64,000 bases of DNA. Source: Macquaria australasica (Eukaryota; Chordata; Actinopteri; Centrarchiformes; Percichthyidae). The position numbers were made by a program, and so were the translations under genes. The DNA lies in NCBI GenBank assembly GCA_005408345.1, contig SEMN01000643.1, positions 202,001 to 266,000 of the forward strand, read 5' to 3'. Below are positions 27,201 to 35,264 of this stretch, piece by piece (position 1 is the stretch's first letter; each line of letters starts with the position of its first letter). The notes below the pieces were generated by a model. That model had not been told where the DNA came from and did no database searches. It was given only the letters and a program-made list of their open reading frames with translations.

Positions 27201-30200
27201 TATATTATAATGCCATGTGAAAGTTCATTTTAAAGGCTTTTTTTAAACTGATTTTAGTGGTGAAATATTTTTTTTAGTGCCGATGTTATAAATGGGTGCA
27301 GTTTGGATGACTACAGAATTTTTTGCGGCAATACTACGAGTGGCACTGTATCATGTCATTGTCGGAGTCATTGGCAAACGACCTATTCTGTCGTTTTTGG
27401 AGTCATATCTCCTGCCACCGGTAGGGGCGCTAATTTAGGAAACGCTCCTGTGGGTCGTGTTAGAGGTTAGGAACAAACAACCTATGTGGTCATATGGGTT
27501 GGAGGACTTATTGCACCTCTTACACCTCTTTACGACATTGAAAATTGCACTCTTTCAAAGTGCAATTTTGATTTAAAAATTGTAATATGTGGATATATGT
27601 GATGGACTGACGTCTCTTGGTGTGTCCTTTTACCAGTGTCCTCTTGTTGTTTCCAACTACTTATCACTTTGAATGTGTGCATCACTTACCTGTATGTCAT
27701 TTAAGTTGACATAACACAAATTAGTTTGCACATCAGTGTTGTCATTGAGTTTGCAGGTTACTCGTGTCATTTGCATTTGTCATCAACAGTCATGCAACAG
27801 TCATCAGTCCATATTTAAGATTAGGTAATTACATCAGACATAAATGCAAGTAACAAACATATGCTAAAAAAAAACCTAAAAGCTGTTTATAACAGCATAC
27901 GGAATAGACCTGGTCATGATAGTCTACGGTCTGCTGTCCCATATCTCATAACATGGTTTTGCTGAATCATCACTAATCTGAAGTATTGAGCACAGCGTTA
28001 GTTCAGGCAGGCCACGAAGTCAAGCTCAGCTCACGATCCCAGCTACATCAGCTGTTAGCAGCTGATCTTTAAGCCAGCCCACCAGCTGATGGCTCAGCTG
28101 ATTCCCTTCTATGCACCCATTGGCAAATTTCATACAGGGCGCCTTATTTAAGCTGCTTTAGCCTGCCTATCCTTGCTGCTTCCTCTGCAAGCCGCTTTGC
28201 AACCCACCTCTACCCCAGCTCCTCCTTTTCATGCTATGTCTGATTTAATCAATGTCATTTTTGTTGTCATTGATGCCTTCACTGTTCTGACCCTGGGGGG
28301 GTCTTTGCCACTGCTCTCCCTGCCTCAGGCTTTCCATGTATGCATGTGGAAGGGCTGGGAGCTCCCAGAACAGAGCTATGCCGCCAAATATAACTACTGC
28401 AGATGAAAATTAAGTTTTCTTTGACTGAGGTGGTCCTGACTGAACTGATATTTGTGAATACCCACACAGATTTTTACTTGTAATCAGACTGATTCATATC
28501 CGTCTGTATTGGGACATTACTAGTTGCTTTCTGCAGATAAACACTCAGCTAACTCAGCATACTGAGGTGTTTTTCCAGATGAAGTGAAAAGTCAGTGTTG
28601 GGATGTGATTAAGATCTCAGGATTTACTGTATGTTGATATCAAAATGGTAGCCCGATGTCATTCTTTTGTCTGATACTTTTGTGTGTTAAATTGCTTGAT
28701 GTTTGATGTTTTCTTCTTTCAGGCGACAGAACATGACAAACTAGTGACTGGCTCGTCTTCTCCCCGCAAAGAATCTGATAAGGGCTTCATCATTATCGGT
28801 AAATACATCAAATAAATTCATAATCCAATTTAGTTTAGAGTTTTTCAGGCTTCTGCATTTCTGGCCCACATGACATGCACATTAAAGCCCCCCTGTGGCT
28901 CCACCTGGGTGCACACATGAACTGCACAGAATTAACATGTTGATTACAGTCCTAAGCCACCACTAATGACCTAACAATCGTGAAGTTTTTTTTATAGAGA
29001 TTTCTCTATTAACAATTGAGTTGAATACAGTTGATACCAAGTGGTAATCTGATAATAAAAATAACATTAGCAGAGTTCATCAGTACCGTTGGGTCAGTTG
29101 GTTGTGTTTATGTTGTGACCATGGTAAACATTATATCTGCTGAACATCAGCATGCTGGCATTGCCATTGAGAGCATATTAGCATGCTGTAGCTCAAAGCA
29201 CTGCTATTCCTAAGTGGTTTCACAGAGCTAGCTTGGCTATAATCTCTTAGTTTTATTAACTTGATGGAAACAAATTCATCTGAGCTTTACTCACCACCAG
29301 AAGACCCTGAAAACTGTGCTCGCTCACTGTTCTCGGGCAGCACAAAACAAGAGTTTTTTTGTTTCTTGGAACATCAAACCAGGGAGAGCAGAAAAGCCAT
29401 TACTAGAAAGGGGCTAAAAGCAGAAATACCTAGAACTGATGATTGGATTGATATTATTTATGATATTTTTAGGATGGAAAGAATAAAGTTTTCTATTAGA
29501 CTGCAACAAGAAAAGTTTTTGAGAATATGGGAGAGTTGGATTCTGTATATTACACCTGTCCATCATTTGCTTAATGTGAATTTCTCTGTCCTTTTTTAAA
29601 TTTTGTTTGGGTTTTTGAGTGAATTATCACGAAGGTACACCCCAACGTTTTAACTAAGTTTTGTTTTTCAATTATGTATTTCATTTTCTATACCTGTATT
29701 TTATATTTATTTGACTTACTTCTGTATGATGTATTGTTACTCAGCTTTATTTTCGGTTACAGCTGTTCTCACAGAAGACTTGGATAGATAAGGCTTCCAT
29801 GTCTTGTTACATTTCAGAGGGGACTATTTCAAATGTGGTAGCGCTAAATGACATGATTTAAACACTGGAATGTCAATGACAAGTGTGCATTTGTGAAAAA
29901 CTACAACTTTAGCATTGTAAAAATACAGTTATATCGTTGTCTGTCGACACATGCACATAAAAAACAATGACTGTTTATTGTGTTTCAGGTGCATTTGAGA
30001 ATGGGGTAGCTGAGGGTGAGATTGAAGAAGCGCTGCAGCCGATCTCAGCACTACGCCTGGTGGTTCACTCTGACGCCGACATCTGGGCTCTACTGAGTGA
30101 GGTCTGACCTGAGAGCTTGTGTGCGTTTGTGTGTATTTGCATGGGTTTGAGTGTGTGTGCGTGTACTTATACACACTGCTCAATTAGTTTTTTCTGAATG

Positions 30201-30873
30201 CTTAAACACTAGCAGTGATTCTTGAAGCACTATCTCTGAAACCATTAACAATCGTAGCCAATGCATCTACCTACACTTCTAGCAAAACTGTAAACACTAC
30301 TCACTGCTTTACACTTGCATTTTAATAACACATTTCTAGCACACTTGTGTTTTCTTCTACTGTGCTTTTGTTGTTTGTGGAGTGTTAGAACATACCGAGG
30401 GAAAAAAAACAACTTTTTCCCCTTATTTGTATTGATAGTGTGTTATGTTTGGAATACATATCCATACTTTACACATTTGGATACCTGTGTGTATGCGTGT
30501 TTTCCTACATGTATGACAAAACTTTATTGCAAATTGCTATGCCCTTCACACAGCAAAAGCCACAAGTGTTTTTCCATTTATACCAGCTTTAATTTACAAA
30601 GAATGGATTGCGGCCGCTGATAGCACCATGAATTATGCCCCACTTGCAACCGCTATCTGCCCCGTTTCAATACCCAATTCACAAAAGATATTACTCTAAT
30701 GATATCACAGTGCAAACACAGCCATAAAGTTTTGCAGCTGAGTGCAGTTTGCTCTTGTTTCATTTGAGTGCAATTATTCATGTGGGGAGAGAGAGAGCAG
30801 GAGGGAAGAACATACAGTAGCACAAATAATGCAAGTTCCACATATAGATGTAAAGTGATAGTATCGCTAATGG

Positions 30874-30905
<32 letters not shown>

Positions 30906-33800
30906 GGTGGTGGCTTTGTGCCAAGAACACAGTTGTCACGGTTTGCCATTTAGGTAGCAGGGATAGGACCCAAGTGCAGACAGGTACAGAGGCTCCAGAG
31001 AGTCCAAGGTTTTATTAAACAAAAACTTACAAGCAGGTGATCCGAAAACACAAGGCATGGCACGTGGCAGGCATAACACCAGGAAACTCGGAAGACAAGA
31101 GAAGCAGGAGAACTGACACAGGGAGAGACGACCAACAATGAACCGACAGAACAAAGGAGAGGACCGGTATATATAGAGAAGGGAGTTAACAAGCGAATCA
31201 GGGGCAGGTGAGCAGGATAATCAGAGAGACATGAGGGCAGGAACTGAATAAACAAGACAGGTAGGAGAATTTCAAAATAAAACAACGGAACAAAACTTGA
31301 AGTTTTAAAGAGGCTAATCTATTTCACTCTGACTTCCTGTGGCCATTACTGCTGGTGTTGTGAATTGGACTTTCTATGCAGTGAGGATTTACATAGAAAG
31401 GGGCCACCAAATGTCTGCATATTCTACCTAATTTTAATATGTGCAAATAGCACTGGAGCACAGAGCCACAATTTGCTTGGCAGCGCAGTTACGGTGCATT
31501 TCACCCTTTGTGGGTATAACGTAGTGAGCTCAACTAGTGACTCACAACCAGTATCATCACAAAAGCATTTGCTGTGGTAATTGGAAGCCCTATTTTAAAA
31601 ACACACACCATGCAGAAAATACACTTTTACCAACAAAACTAACTTATTAAATGTTACGAACTGTGGCACGGGAAGCAGGACTCAAATGCACGACTCTCAA
31701 CTCAGACGTTTCAATACTTAAACTCTTTACTGCAAAAAACAAGAACAAAAAAAAGACGTTCTCAATATAAAGCAAAGTACAACAAAAACCGCTCACAAGG
31801 AGGATGATATAAAGTACAACAAAAAAAATCACTCTTGCAGAGGAAACACTAACAAAGTACAAACTCAAAAACACTCCAGAAAGGAGGAACACCAAAGTAC
31901 AAAGAAAAACACAAAAACCTGACAGTAGCTTGAGGCAGGAGGGTACGCTGGCTCGCTTGGACCGACTGACATACAAACTGAACAAGACGAACTGGCACAG
32001 GACAAGGGGAGACGAGGACTATATATACAAAAGGTGAGGGAGCACAGGTGAAACCAATCCGGGGCGGGGCAGACAATCAACACGGCGGGAAAACACACAA
32101 AGGGAGGAAGTCAGGTACAGACACAAAAGGAACCTACACAATAAAACAGGAAGTGCCAAACAAGACTATATGTGAATAACTTGACGTACAAATAAACATG
32201 ACACACTTAACAAACTTCTCAGCAGATCTGCCGCGACACCACATTAAAGCATTTAACAGAGCTTATCACAGATCAACCTAACCCAGGGACAGGATACAGC
32301 AGACTGCTAACAGTGTGGGGCGCACCCCTCAAGTCTGCAGGGGCATGCAACAGACCAGTCCCAGTGGGAAACTAATAATAATACATTATAAACAATATTA
32401 AACCAAAACCTGTGCTCAGAAACCATATCTGGCAACCTGCACTGTAGCCGGAGACACTGCACACACGTATTAGGCAGATAGATAAACTGTCAAGAAATAG
32501 TTTTAGCAAGTAACTTCCCCTAAAACCATAAAAAAAAATTACATTTCAGTTTGTGTACGGATAAACAAGATATGTGTTAATCAGTGAGCTTTAGAGGTGT
32601 TGGTAGATGCATTTTTTAACTTTGGACAGAGCCTGCTTTCAGTATGCTAAATTAGGCTAACCACTATGGAGATAAATTAGTCTCAATAACATTTACAAAT
32701 GTGTATTACATGATCTACAAATGAAAAATAAGATTTGCAAATGATGTACAACGATGTGTGCGAAATTTTGGGTACTCACAAATGCGTGTTCTAATTCACA
32801 CACAAATACCAAGCAATTTGAAAACACATAAAACTGTTTTTTGCAAATGAACACATCACAACCTGAATAAATATTTATATTTTACGTACAGATTTTTAAC
32901 TTCAACTTCACAGATCTGATCATTTTCGCTTTAAAAAAGCTTCCTATAATATCTGTGACATTCTTTTGTATTTATTTACAGATTGTGAAATGTGTGTGCG
33001 CGGATCGCCTGTTACGCACAGATCAGGTTACTTTCGCTTGTGGAGTTTTGAGACTATATTAACAGTCTTCAGCTCCACAGATTCGCAAATGCATGCTGCA
33101 TTTAAGTGCTGGTGGAAAACTGGGACATCTGGGCTTTCGGTGAATTTGTGTTTGTTCAAAATCTGTACGTAAAATATAAATATTTATTCAGGTTGTGATG
33201 TGTGCATTTGTAAAACTCTTCTCAGCACACTCTCGGAAAGTAAGCACAGAAAGTACAAGTGTATTCCAAATGTCAAACTATTCCTTTAATTTTTGGACAG
33301 CTTGGAAGTGTTGGCAAAGGCAGCACTATGCCTGTTGTATTTATTTTCAGCTGTGCCAAGACATCTGAATGATGGAACTTTTTTAATCTCCATTGTTTAT
33401 TGTCCGGTGGTACAAGTTGTTTGTTTTCTTGTCAAATGAAGTCGGCACAACTGGCATGTGCCATTGCTTGTACCAGTAGTGGGATCTCCACCCATTCAGC
33501 ACAAACTGGCACTGTGTCAGTTGGGTTATGGCAGTCCCATTACGATATGAAATTTGGTAAACTCATGACATTTCCCGCAGCTTTAAATATGAAATAATGC
33601 AATCTGGTTTGTTCCTTTAACATTCTTTCTTTCTTTTTACTTTATTTCCCGCTGTATTGATGTTAAGTGTGGTTGAAAGCTCCACTGTCAACTACTAAAA
33701 CATCAGGTGTGTTTATGTGTGTGGGTGTGGTCTTACAGCAGCAAAAGTTTGCTTAACTCTCACTCTTGTCCCTGTCTGTCAGATACTCATTAAAGTTTGA
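1978..33800 (+). CDS. mgat4d: GnT-IV family glycosyltransferase, mgat4d-like (5' partial, 14 exons)
   Basis: Family role: MGAT4 enzymes are Golgi type II membrane proteins that add beta-1,4-GlcNAc to the alpha-1,3 mannose arm of N-glycans; mammalian MGAT4D (GnT1IP) is reported instead as an inhibitor of MGAT1. Fourteen exons at 1978-2157, 7513-7647, 8008-8141, 13602-13648, 15823-15936, 17753-17828, 19266-19380, 19454-19584, 21053-21160, 23018-23211, 26189-26267, 28723-28798, 29989-30101 and 33783-33800 splice in phase to 506 residues plus stop. Seen: a coiled stem with three N-glycosylation sequons, the block [10 protein letters not shown], the acidic metal-site motif LEDD (residues 230-233 of this partial protein), [38 protein letters not shown], and a C-terminal beta-domain with FENGVAEGE. 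Length fits the 535-residue MGAT4A once the missing signal-anchor exon is added. The sequence is about equally far from MGAT4A and MGAT4B; the neighbour scoc supports mgat4d. The family call is near certain; the paralogue call is inference. Confidence 0.85.
2940..6970 (+). mobile_element. Decayed L1-like (L1/Tx1 clade) LINE
   Basis: Pieces in order on the plus strand: an ORF1-like remnant (about 3080-3600); an apurinic endonuclease with LQETHIK (about 3790-3960) and GGDFN (4005-4020); reverse transcriptase with [10 protein letters not shown] (about 4345), [28 protein letters not shown] (about 4790) and [12 protein letters not shown] (about 5090); then C-terminal pieces to about 6660. It ends in an A-run near 6950. 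Multiple stops and frame changes make it dead. It sits in the mgat4d intron between exons at 2157 and 7513. Confidence 0.8.
5270..5487 (+). mobile_element. L2/CR1-type LINE 3' tail nested in the L1-like LINE
   Basis: The L1 reading (FQSIP before, [14 protein letters not shown] after) is interrupted by about 215 bases that end with ccccactgtgggatcaataa followed by tatcttgtcttatctta, the tail seen on many teleost L2-like elements. A related tail appears inverted at 56626. The left edge is approximate. Confidence 0.6.
6971..7512. other. mgat4d intron remainder
   Basis: Nothing recognisable apart from A/T-rich sequence leading to the next exon acceptor. Confidence 0.5.
7513..7647 (+). CDS. mgat4d: mgat4d exon: linker before catalytic domain
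   Basis: Enters and leaves in phase 1. It encodes a stretch ending [11 protein letters not shown], which aligns with the MGAT4A/B stretch that runs into GNGRTGVS or GQGRTGVS. Donor gtatgg. Confidence 0.82.
8008..8141 (+). CDS. mgat4d: mgat4d exon: start of catalytic domain
   Basis: Phase 1 in, phase 0 out. It carries [16 protein letters not shown] and ends IIVFVAE, as in MGAT4A (VVFIGE). The donor gttaca is weak but follows the expected exon boundary. A (CA)n tract starts about 15 bases downstream. Confidence 0.88.
8156..8209 (+). repeat. (CA)n microsatellite
   Basis: Pure CA run just after the mgat4d donor at 8142. Confidence 0.97.
8384..8660 (+). repeat. Dispersed teleost repeat (ggaatagtttgaca family)
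   Basis: Begins aaaggaatagtttgacattt. Its middle part (gtgagctttaggtggtggta) recurs at about 32580, and its end recurs in inverse orientation at about 33270-33290, around the hairpin element there. Probably a non-autonomous DNA transposon; edges uncertain. Confidence 0.5.
8890..9575 (+). mobile_element. L2-like LINE 3' fragment
   Basis: The open frame 8926-9183 carries [20 protein letters not shown], then [17 protein letters not shown], the C-terminal signature of teleost L2-type reverse transcriptases. The fragment ends near gggggattaataaactatct and a short repetitive tail. It is 5' truncated, as is usual for LINEs. Confidence 0.72.
9690..12838 (+). mobile_element. BEL/Pao LTR retrotransposon pol remnant
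   Basis: Plus-strand fragments in BEL/Pao order: RT end ([20 protein letters not shown], about 9755), RNase H with [15 protein letters not shown] and [14 protein letters not shown] (about 9997-10267), integrase ([11 protein letters not shown] about 11850, [14 protein letters not shown] about 12238, NTRPL about 12382), and the terminal domain ([20 protein letters not shown], about 12605). Stops and frame changes interrupt it, and the 5' half with gag and protease is absent. It lies in the mgat4d intron 8142-13601. Confidence 0.82.
10770..11845. other. Non-coding block inside the BEL/Pao remnant
   Basis: About 1.1 kb between the RNase H-linked reading and the start of integrase has no BEL-like frame. 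It could be a later insertion or heavily decayed pol. No terminal repeats were recognised. Confidence 0.4.
12880..13560 (+). mobile_element. Possible BEL/Pao 3' LTR
   Basis: A purine-rich tract (aagatgccaggcgggga) follows the pol stop and is succeeded by tgtgtttcaactgcagggaa, a plausible LTR start. No matching 5' LTR exists in the window, so the right edge is a guess. Confidence 0.3.
13602..13648 (+). CDS. mgat4d: mgat4d 47-bp exon
   Basis: Phase 0 in, phase 2 out, donor gtgagt. It encodes [15 protein letters not shown], equivalent to the MGAT4A segment TDIDYVHGVVANLEK. Confidence 0.85.
13649..15822. other. mgat4d intron
   Basis: No gene. Bases 14535-14808 are a dispersed repeat also present inverted at 54.7-54.9 kb. 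The rest is A/T-rich with nothing recognised. Confidence 0.5.
14535..14808 (-). repeat. Dispersed repeat, inverted relative to the 54.7 kb copy
   Basis: Read on the minus strand it matches 54689-54945 over about 270 bases: aaggtggggtaggcagtatt, ttgtaattcaagtggtctga, cctattggctgttctacaaa, cagatggtgaaagcctgatt. Probably one end of a non-autonomous DNA element. Confidence 0.75.
15823..15936 (+). CDS. mgat4d: mgat4d exon: YYPDF / FGDSKDRV block
   Basis: Phase 2 in and out. It encodes [20 protein letters not shown] and [13 protein letters not shown], nearly identical to MGAT4A/B. An open frame extends upstream with an ATG and a hydrophobic stretch, but that part is intron. Confidence 0.92.
16216..17689 (-). 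mobile_element. Tc1/mariner element with long terminal inverted repeats
   Basis: Both ends start cagtaccagtcaaaagttt and are flanked by TA (16214-16215, 17690-17691), the Tc1 target. The element is 1474 bp. The inverted arms run about 260 bases on the left (16216-16476) and 270 on the right (17417-17689), far longer than the 20-30 bases of minimal Tc1 ends. It carries a broken transposase on the minus strand and lies in the mgat4d intron, 63 bases from the next exon. Confidence 0.93.
16368..17274 (-). pseudogene. Broken Tc1 transposase
   Basis: Starts [20 protein letters not shown] (ATG at 17274-17272), followed by the helix-turn-helix region ([20 protein letters not shown]), the GRPR linker (PRKGRPRVT) and catalytic-region blocks ([33 protein letters not shown]). 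The frame shifts near 17050-17080 and a TAA follows WSDES near 16789. The last 36 or so codons lie inside the left inverted repeat. It cannot give a full protein as read. Confidence 0.88.
17753..17828 (+). CDS. mgat4d: mgat4d exon: WRTKQNLDF block
   Basis: Phase 2 in, phase 0 out, donor gtaggg. It encodes [20 protein letters not shown], a hallmark of the family. The acceptor lies only about 60 bases right of a Tc1 element end. Confidence 0.93.
17829..19265. other. mgat4d intron with dispersed repeat
   Basis: No gene. A short telomere-like run (aaccctaaccctaacctaac) lies near 18822, followed by a dispersed repeat at 18925-19080. Confidence 0.5.
18925..19080 (+). repeat. Dispersed repeat, second copy at 27.36-27.51 kb
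   Basis: Shares tgtcgtttttggagtcat, aatttaggaaacgctcctg, ggttaggaacaaacaaccta and gggttggaggactt with 27357-27512 in the same orientation. Confidence 0.8.
19266..19380 (+). CDS. mgat4d: mgat4d exon: LEDD acidic motif
   Basis: Phase 0 in, phase 1 out. It opens with LEDDIVA, the acidic cluster expected to bind the metal and nucleotide sugar, and ends [10 protein letters not shown] as in MGAT4A/B. Confidence 0.93.
19454..19584 (+). CDS. mgat4d: mgat4d exon: DWLLDHILW block
   Basis: Phase 1 in, phase 0 out, separated from the previous exon by only 73 bases. It encodes [18 protein letters not shown] and [17 protein letters not shown], essentially the MGAT4A/B sequence. Confidence 0.94.
19943..20389. 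mobile_element. PIF/Harbinger-type MITE with TTA target duplication
   Basis: The left end aggcctttacacactgggga mirrors the right end (other strand: aggtctttacacactggagg). TTA lies at 19940-19942 and again at 20390-20392. At 447 bp without a transposase, it is non-autonomous. Its ends differ from those of the 945-1320 MITE, so it is a separate family. Confidence 0.8.
21053..21160 (+). CDS. mgat4d: mgat4d exon: PSLFQHVG block
   Basis: 36 codons, phase 0 at both ends, donor gtgagc. It encodes [20 protein letters not shown] and [15 protein letters not shown], conserved in MGAT4A/B. Confidence 0.93.
21640..21762 (+). repeat. Dispersed repeat, second copy at 30.6 kb
   Basis: Shares aatggattgc, ccgctgatagca, tcacaaaagatattact, taatgatatcacagtgcaaa and taaagttttgcagctgagtg with 30600-30762, same orientation. 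The 30.6 kb copy has about 40 extra bases in the middle. Confidence 0.75.
22957..22995 (+). repeat. (TG)n microsatellite
   Basis: Pure TG run ending 22 bases before an mgat4d exon, so close that it overlaps the polypyrimidine and branch-point region. Confidence 0.95.
23018..23211 (+). CDS. mgat4d: mgat4d exon: DKDFGKQ to PIHISG
   Basis: Phase 0 in, phase 2 out, donor gtcagt. It encodes [10 protein letters not shown] (as in MGAT4B), [15 protein letters not shown], and EDFFWALTP at the start of the C-terminal domain. A (GT)n tract ends 22 bases before the exon. Confidence 0.92.
24167..24223 (+). repeat. (CT)n microsatellite
   Basis: CT run with one ccct interruption. Confidence 0.93.
25083..25656 (-). 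mobile_element. Solo LTR with 5-bp target duplication
   Basis: GGATG flanks both ends (25078-25082 and 25657-25661). On the minus strand the element begins TGTCAGGGC and ends CCAACACA. It has a TATA-like box (tataaatatgtgac, near 25331-25344), followed downstream by aataagattgactc as a possible poly(A) signal. Size 574 bp. No internal coding region remains, so it is probably the product of LTR-LTR recombination. Retrovirus or Gypsy origin is not decided. Confidence 0.8.
26189..26267 (+). CDS. mgat4d: mgat4d exon: YLFRSGN block
   Basis: Phase 2 in, phase 0 out, donor gtgagt. It encodes [20 protein letters not shown] and EVLPSN, matching the MGAT4A/B C-terminal lectin-like domain, with one N-glycosylation sequon (NTT). 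Confidence 0.92.
26268..28722. other. mgat4d intron
   Basis: No gene. It begins with a short GT run (26285-26303) right after the donor and contains a dispersed repeat at 27310-27512. The remainder shows nothing recognisable. Confidence 0.5.
27310..27512 (+). repeat. Dispersed repeat (copies at 18.9 and 63.8 kb)
   Basis: The right part (from 27357) matches 18925-19080. The left part (agaattttttgcggcaatac, tacgagtgg) matches 63762-63801 in inverse orientation, so this copy joins two halves that the other two copies carry separately. Confidence 0.7.
28723..28798 (+). CDS. mgat4d: mgat4d exon: variable loop
   Basis: Phase 0 in, phase 1 out, donor gtaaat. It encodes a poorly conserved Ser/Lys-rich loop ending DKGFIIIG, equivalent to DGYFRIG in MGAT4A. 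Confidence 0.85.
28799..29988. other. mgat4d intron with LINE fragment
   Basis: No host gene. It holds a LINE ORF2 C-terminal fragment at 29262-29780 and common teleost intronic repeat sequence at about 29100-29230. Confidence 0.5.
29262..29780 (+). mobile_element. L1-like LINE ORF2 C-terminal fragment
   Basis: The frame 29264-29599 encodes [20 protein letters not shown], then [19 protein letters not shown] and RIWESW, the pattern at the C-terminus of fish L1-like ORF2 proteins (a 'W..I...Y.MEK.T..LR...' pattern). An A/T-rich 3' UTR follows. 5' truncated. Confidence 0.6.
29989..30101 (+). CDS. mgat4d: mgat4d exon: FENGVAEGE block
   Basis: Phase 1 in, phase 0 out. It encodes [20 protein letters not shown] and [17 protein letters not shown], as in MGAT4A. 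The donor gtctga contains an in-frame TGA, so an unspliced transcript would end after one extra Val. Confidence 0.9.
30600..30762 (+). repeat. Dispersed repeat, pair of 21640-21762
   Basis: Same family and orientation as the 21.6 kb copy, with about 40 extra bases (cacttgcaaccgctatctgc and what follows). Confidence 0.75.
30875..30903 (+). repeat. (TAA)n microsatellite
   Basis: Run of about nine ATA/TAA units. Confidence 0.95.
30934..31284 (-). mobile_element. LTR-like element, copy 1
   Basis: On the minus strand it ends ctgcacttgggtcctatccc ... ccgtgaca, like the ends of the elements at 31652 and 35349. A TATA-like box (tatatatac) is present at about 31169. Shorter than the others; no target duplication found, so edges are approximate. 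Confidence 0.55.
31652..32203 (-). mobile_element. LTR-like element, copy 2
   Basis: On the minus strand it runs TGTCATGTTTATTTG to CAGTTCGTAACA and contains a TATA-like box (tgtatatatagtcc) and the end motif gcatttgagtcct shared with the 35349 element. No clear target duplication. Confidence 0.55.
32843..33210. mobile_element. Hairpin (foldback) MITE with about 56-bp arms
   Basis: The left arm 32843-32898 (acacatcacaacctgaataa, atatttatattttacgtaca) is repeated inverted at 33155-33210. The 368-bp element sits inside a copy of the ggaatagtttgaca repeat (32490-32660 and 33212-33290). Its inner part matches 281-466. Confidence 0.8.
33783..33800 (+). CDS. mgat4d: mgat4d terminal micro-exon with stop
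   Basis: Five codons plus stop (ILIKV, TGA), in phase after a pyrimidine-rich acceptor. The family ends its C-terminus the same way (EIHIKKATN in MGAT4A, EIFLKKAD in MGAT4B), which supports this tiny exon. Confidence 0.78.
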   Translation: MLIKV

Positions 33801-34202
33801 TGACAACAGAAAAGAGGAACACAAGCTGCCATCAAGCCCAGTTTGTCACCTGAACAAACTGCTCCACCTGCAGGACGATGACCTTTACTACAGGGGACTT
33901 TTTTATAAGGATTACCTGAAGTGCCTAAACTGCCTGTTGTCTGTGAGGAAGGAGGACCCATGTTTAGTGTTTGTTCTGAGTCAGACTGAATTCACTTACT
34001 TTCAATTCAAACAGAAATATTAAAATGTTGAGTTATGACATTTGGAAGGGAATCCACTGGCCTTGTGTGAATTAACCGAATTGGACACTTTGCTGGGTCA
34101 GAGTAGCTTTTTAAAAACACTTATCAAAGAGTTCATTGTTAAAACAGCAGAACTTCTTGTCAGTAATTTATTACACTATTATATATTGTTATAACAAATA
34201 AA
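33801..34202 (+). other. mgat4d: mgat4d 3' UTR with poly(A) signal
   Basis: About 400 bases follow the stop. AATAAA lies at 34197-34202. An 85-codon open frame through the last exon and UTR (33766-34023) is in another frame and has no family match, so it is not called. Confidence 0.6.
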
Positions 34203-35264
34203 GAAAAAATGTCCAGTACCACCCTGTCTTTTGAGTATTTCATTTCAACATTTACATGAAATACAAAACTGCAAAACAGGTTCCCCAAAGTACAAATAAC
34301 AGCCTTTCTTAGGTGGACTTTACAGTTTTGTTCCCTTGTGGTAACGTTGAATAGAGGAAGATGCATCAGCTTCATATAACATTTTCAAATAACTAATCAG
34401 ACTGGTTTTAAGATCAACTTTCATTTCCCAAACACTGGGCAAAGCTGTGTAATTTTATCTACAAACATGCATCTGATACAGGTTGTTGAAATTTACTGTT
34501 AAAGGAGAAGACTGATATTCTATACATTACTTATTGTCAACAAATTGTGTGAAATGACCAAAAGCCACAATGAATGTATCCTACTAACAAGTATTGTGTG
34601 TGTATCCAAAGCCAGATATATCTTGCTTCTCTGTGCATAGACCTACGCACACACTGAAAAAAATAAAATTCTGACCCTTTTAGATGTTACATGTTTTAAT
34701 TTAGTTTATTTCATTGATTTTCATGTGTAATTGAATCCTACTTTACCCTTGTTTGAAACAAGTTATTGCACTCAATTAAAATTAATTCAAAAAAACATGT
34801 ACAGTTAAATTTCCACATACATTTAACTTTCTGGAGGTGGGGATTTCTTTCCCCTCTCTCTACGTTAGTAGCTCCCAAAATGCTGCATAAAGGCTTTCCA
34901 TTTTCAGTAAGTAAGCAACTTATAACTATGGGTGTATTACATTTTTACTTAAACAGGGTTCTGTTCATACTTTAAAAATGTTTTAGATAGAAAAATAGGT
35001 AGTTAGCTAAGGCTATCAGTTGTGTGTTTTAATAGATTAACATTAGCTAATGCTAATCTAGTTTATACCTAAGTGTAACATACTGTAGATGTATACATTA
35101 TAAGCTAACTTAATGTTGCTCTCCAGTTAAATGTGTGATGAATTCTGTTTGTCTCATTACTTTCTTATTAGTTTGTGGCCTTTGTCACAAGTCTACCTAT
35201 GTTAATTTAATATTTTATGGCTTGTAGTTTCACCTGCCATTAAACAAGGAGGAGAAGAAGAAGA

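Larger units (their letters stand above)
30102..33782. other. Last mgat4d intron, packed with repeats
   Basis: No host exon seen. In order: dispersed repeat (30600-30762), (TAA)n, two LTR-like elements (30934-31284, 31652-32203), and a composite of the ggaatagtttgaca family with a hairpin element (32490-33290). Confidence 0.5.

Noticed and set aside
30950..32098. Minus-strand open frames rich in Leu, Cys and Ser
   Set aside because: They lie inside LTR-like elements and have no domain signature; frames by chance.
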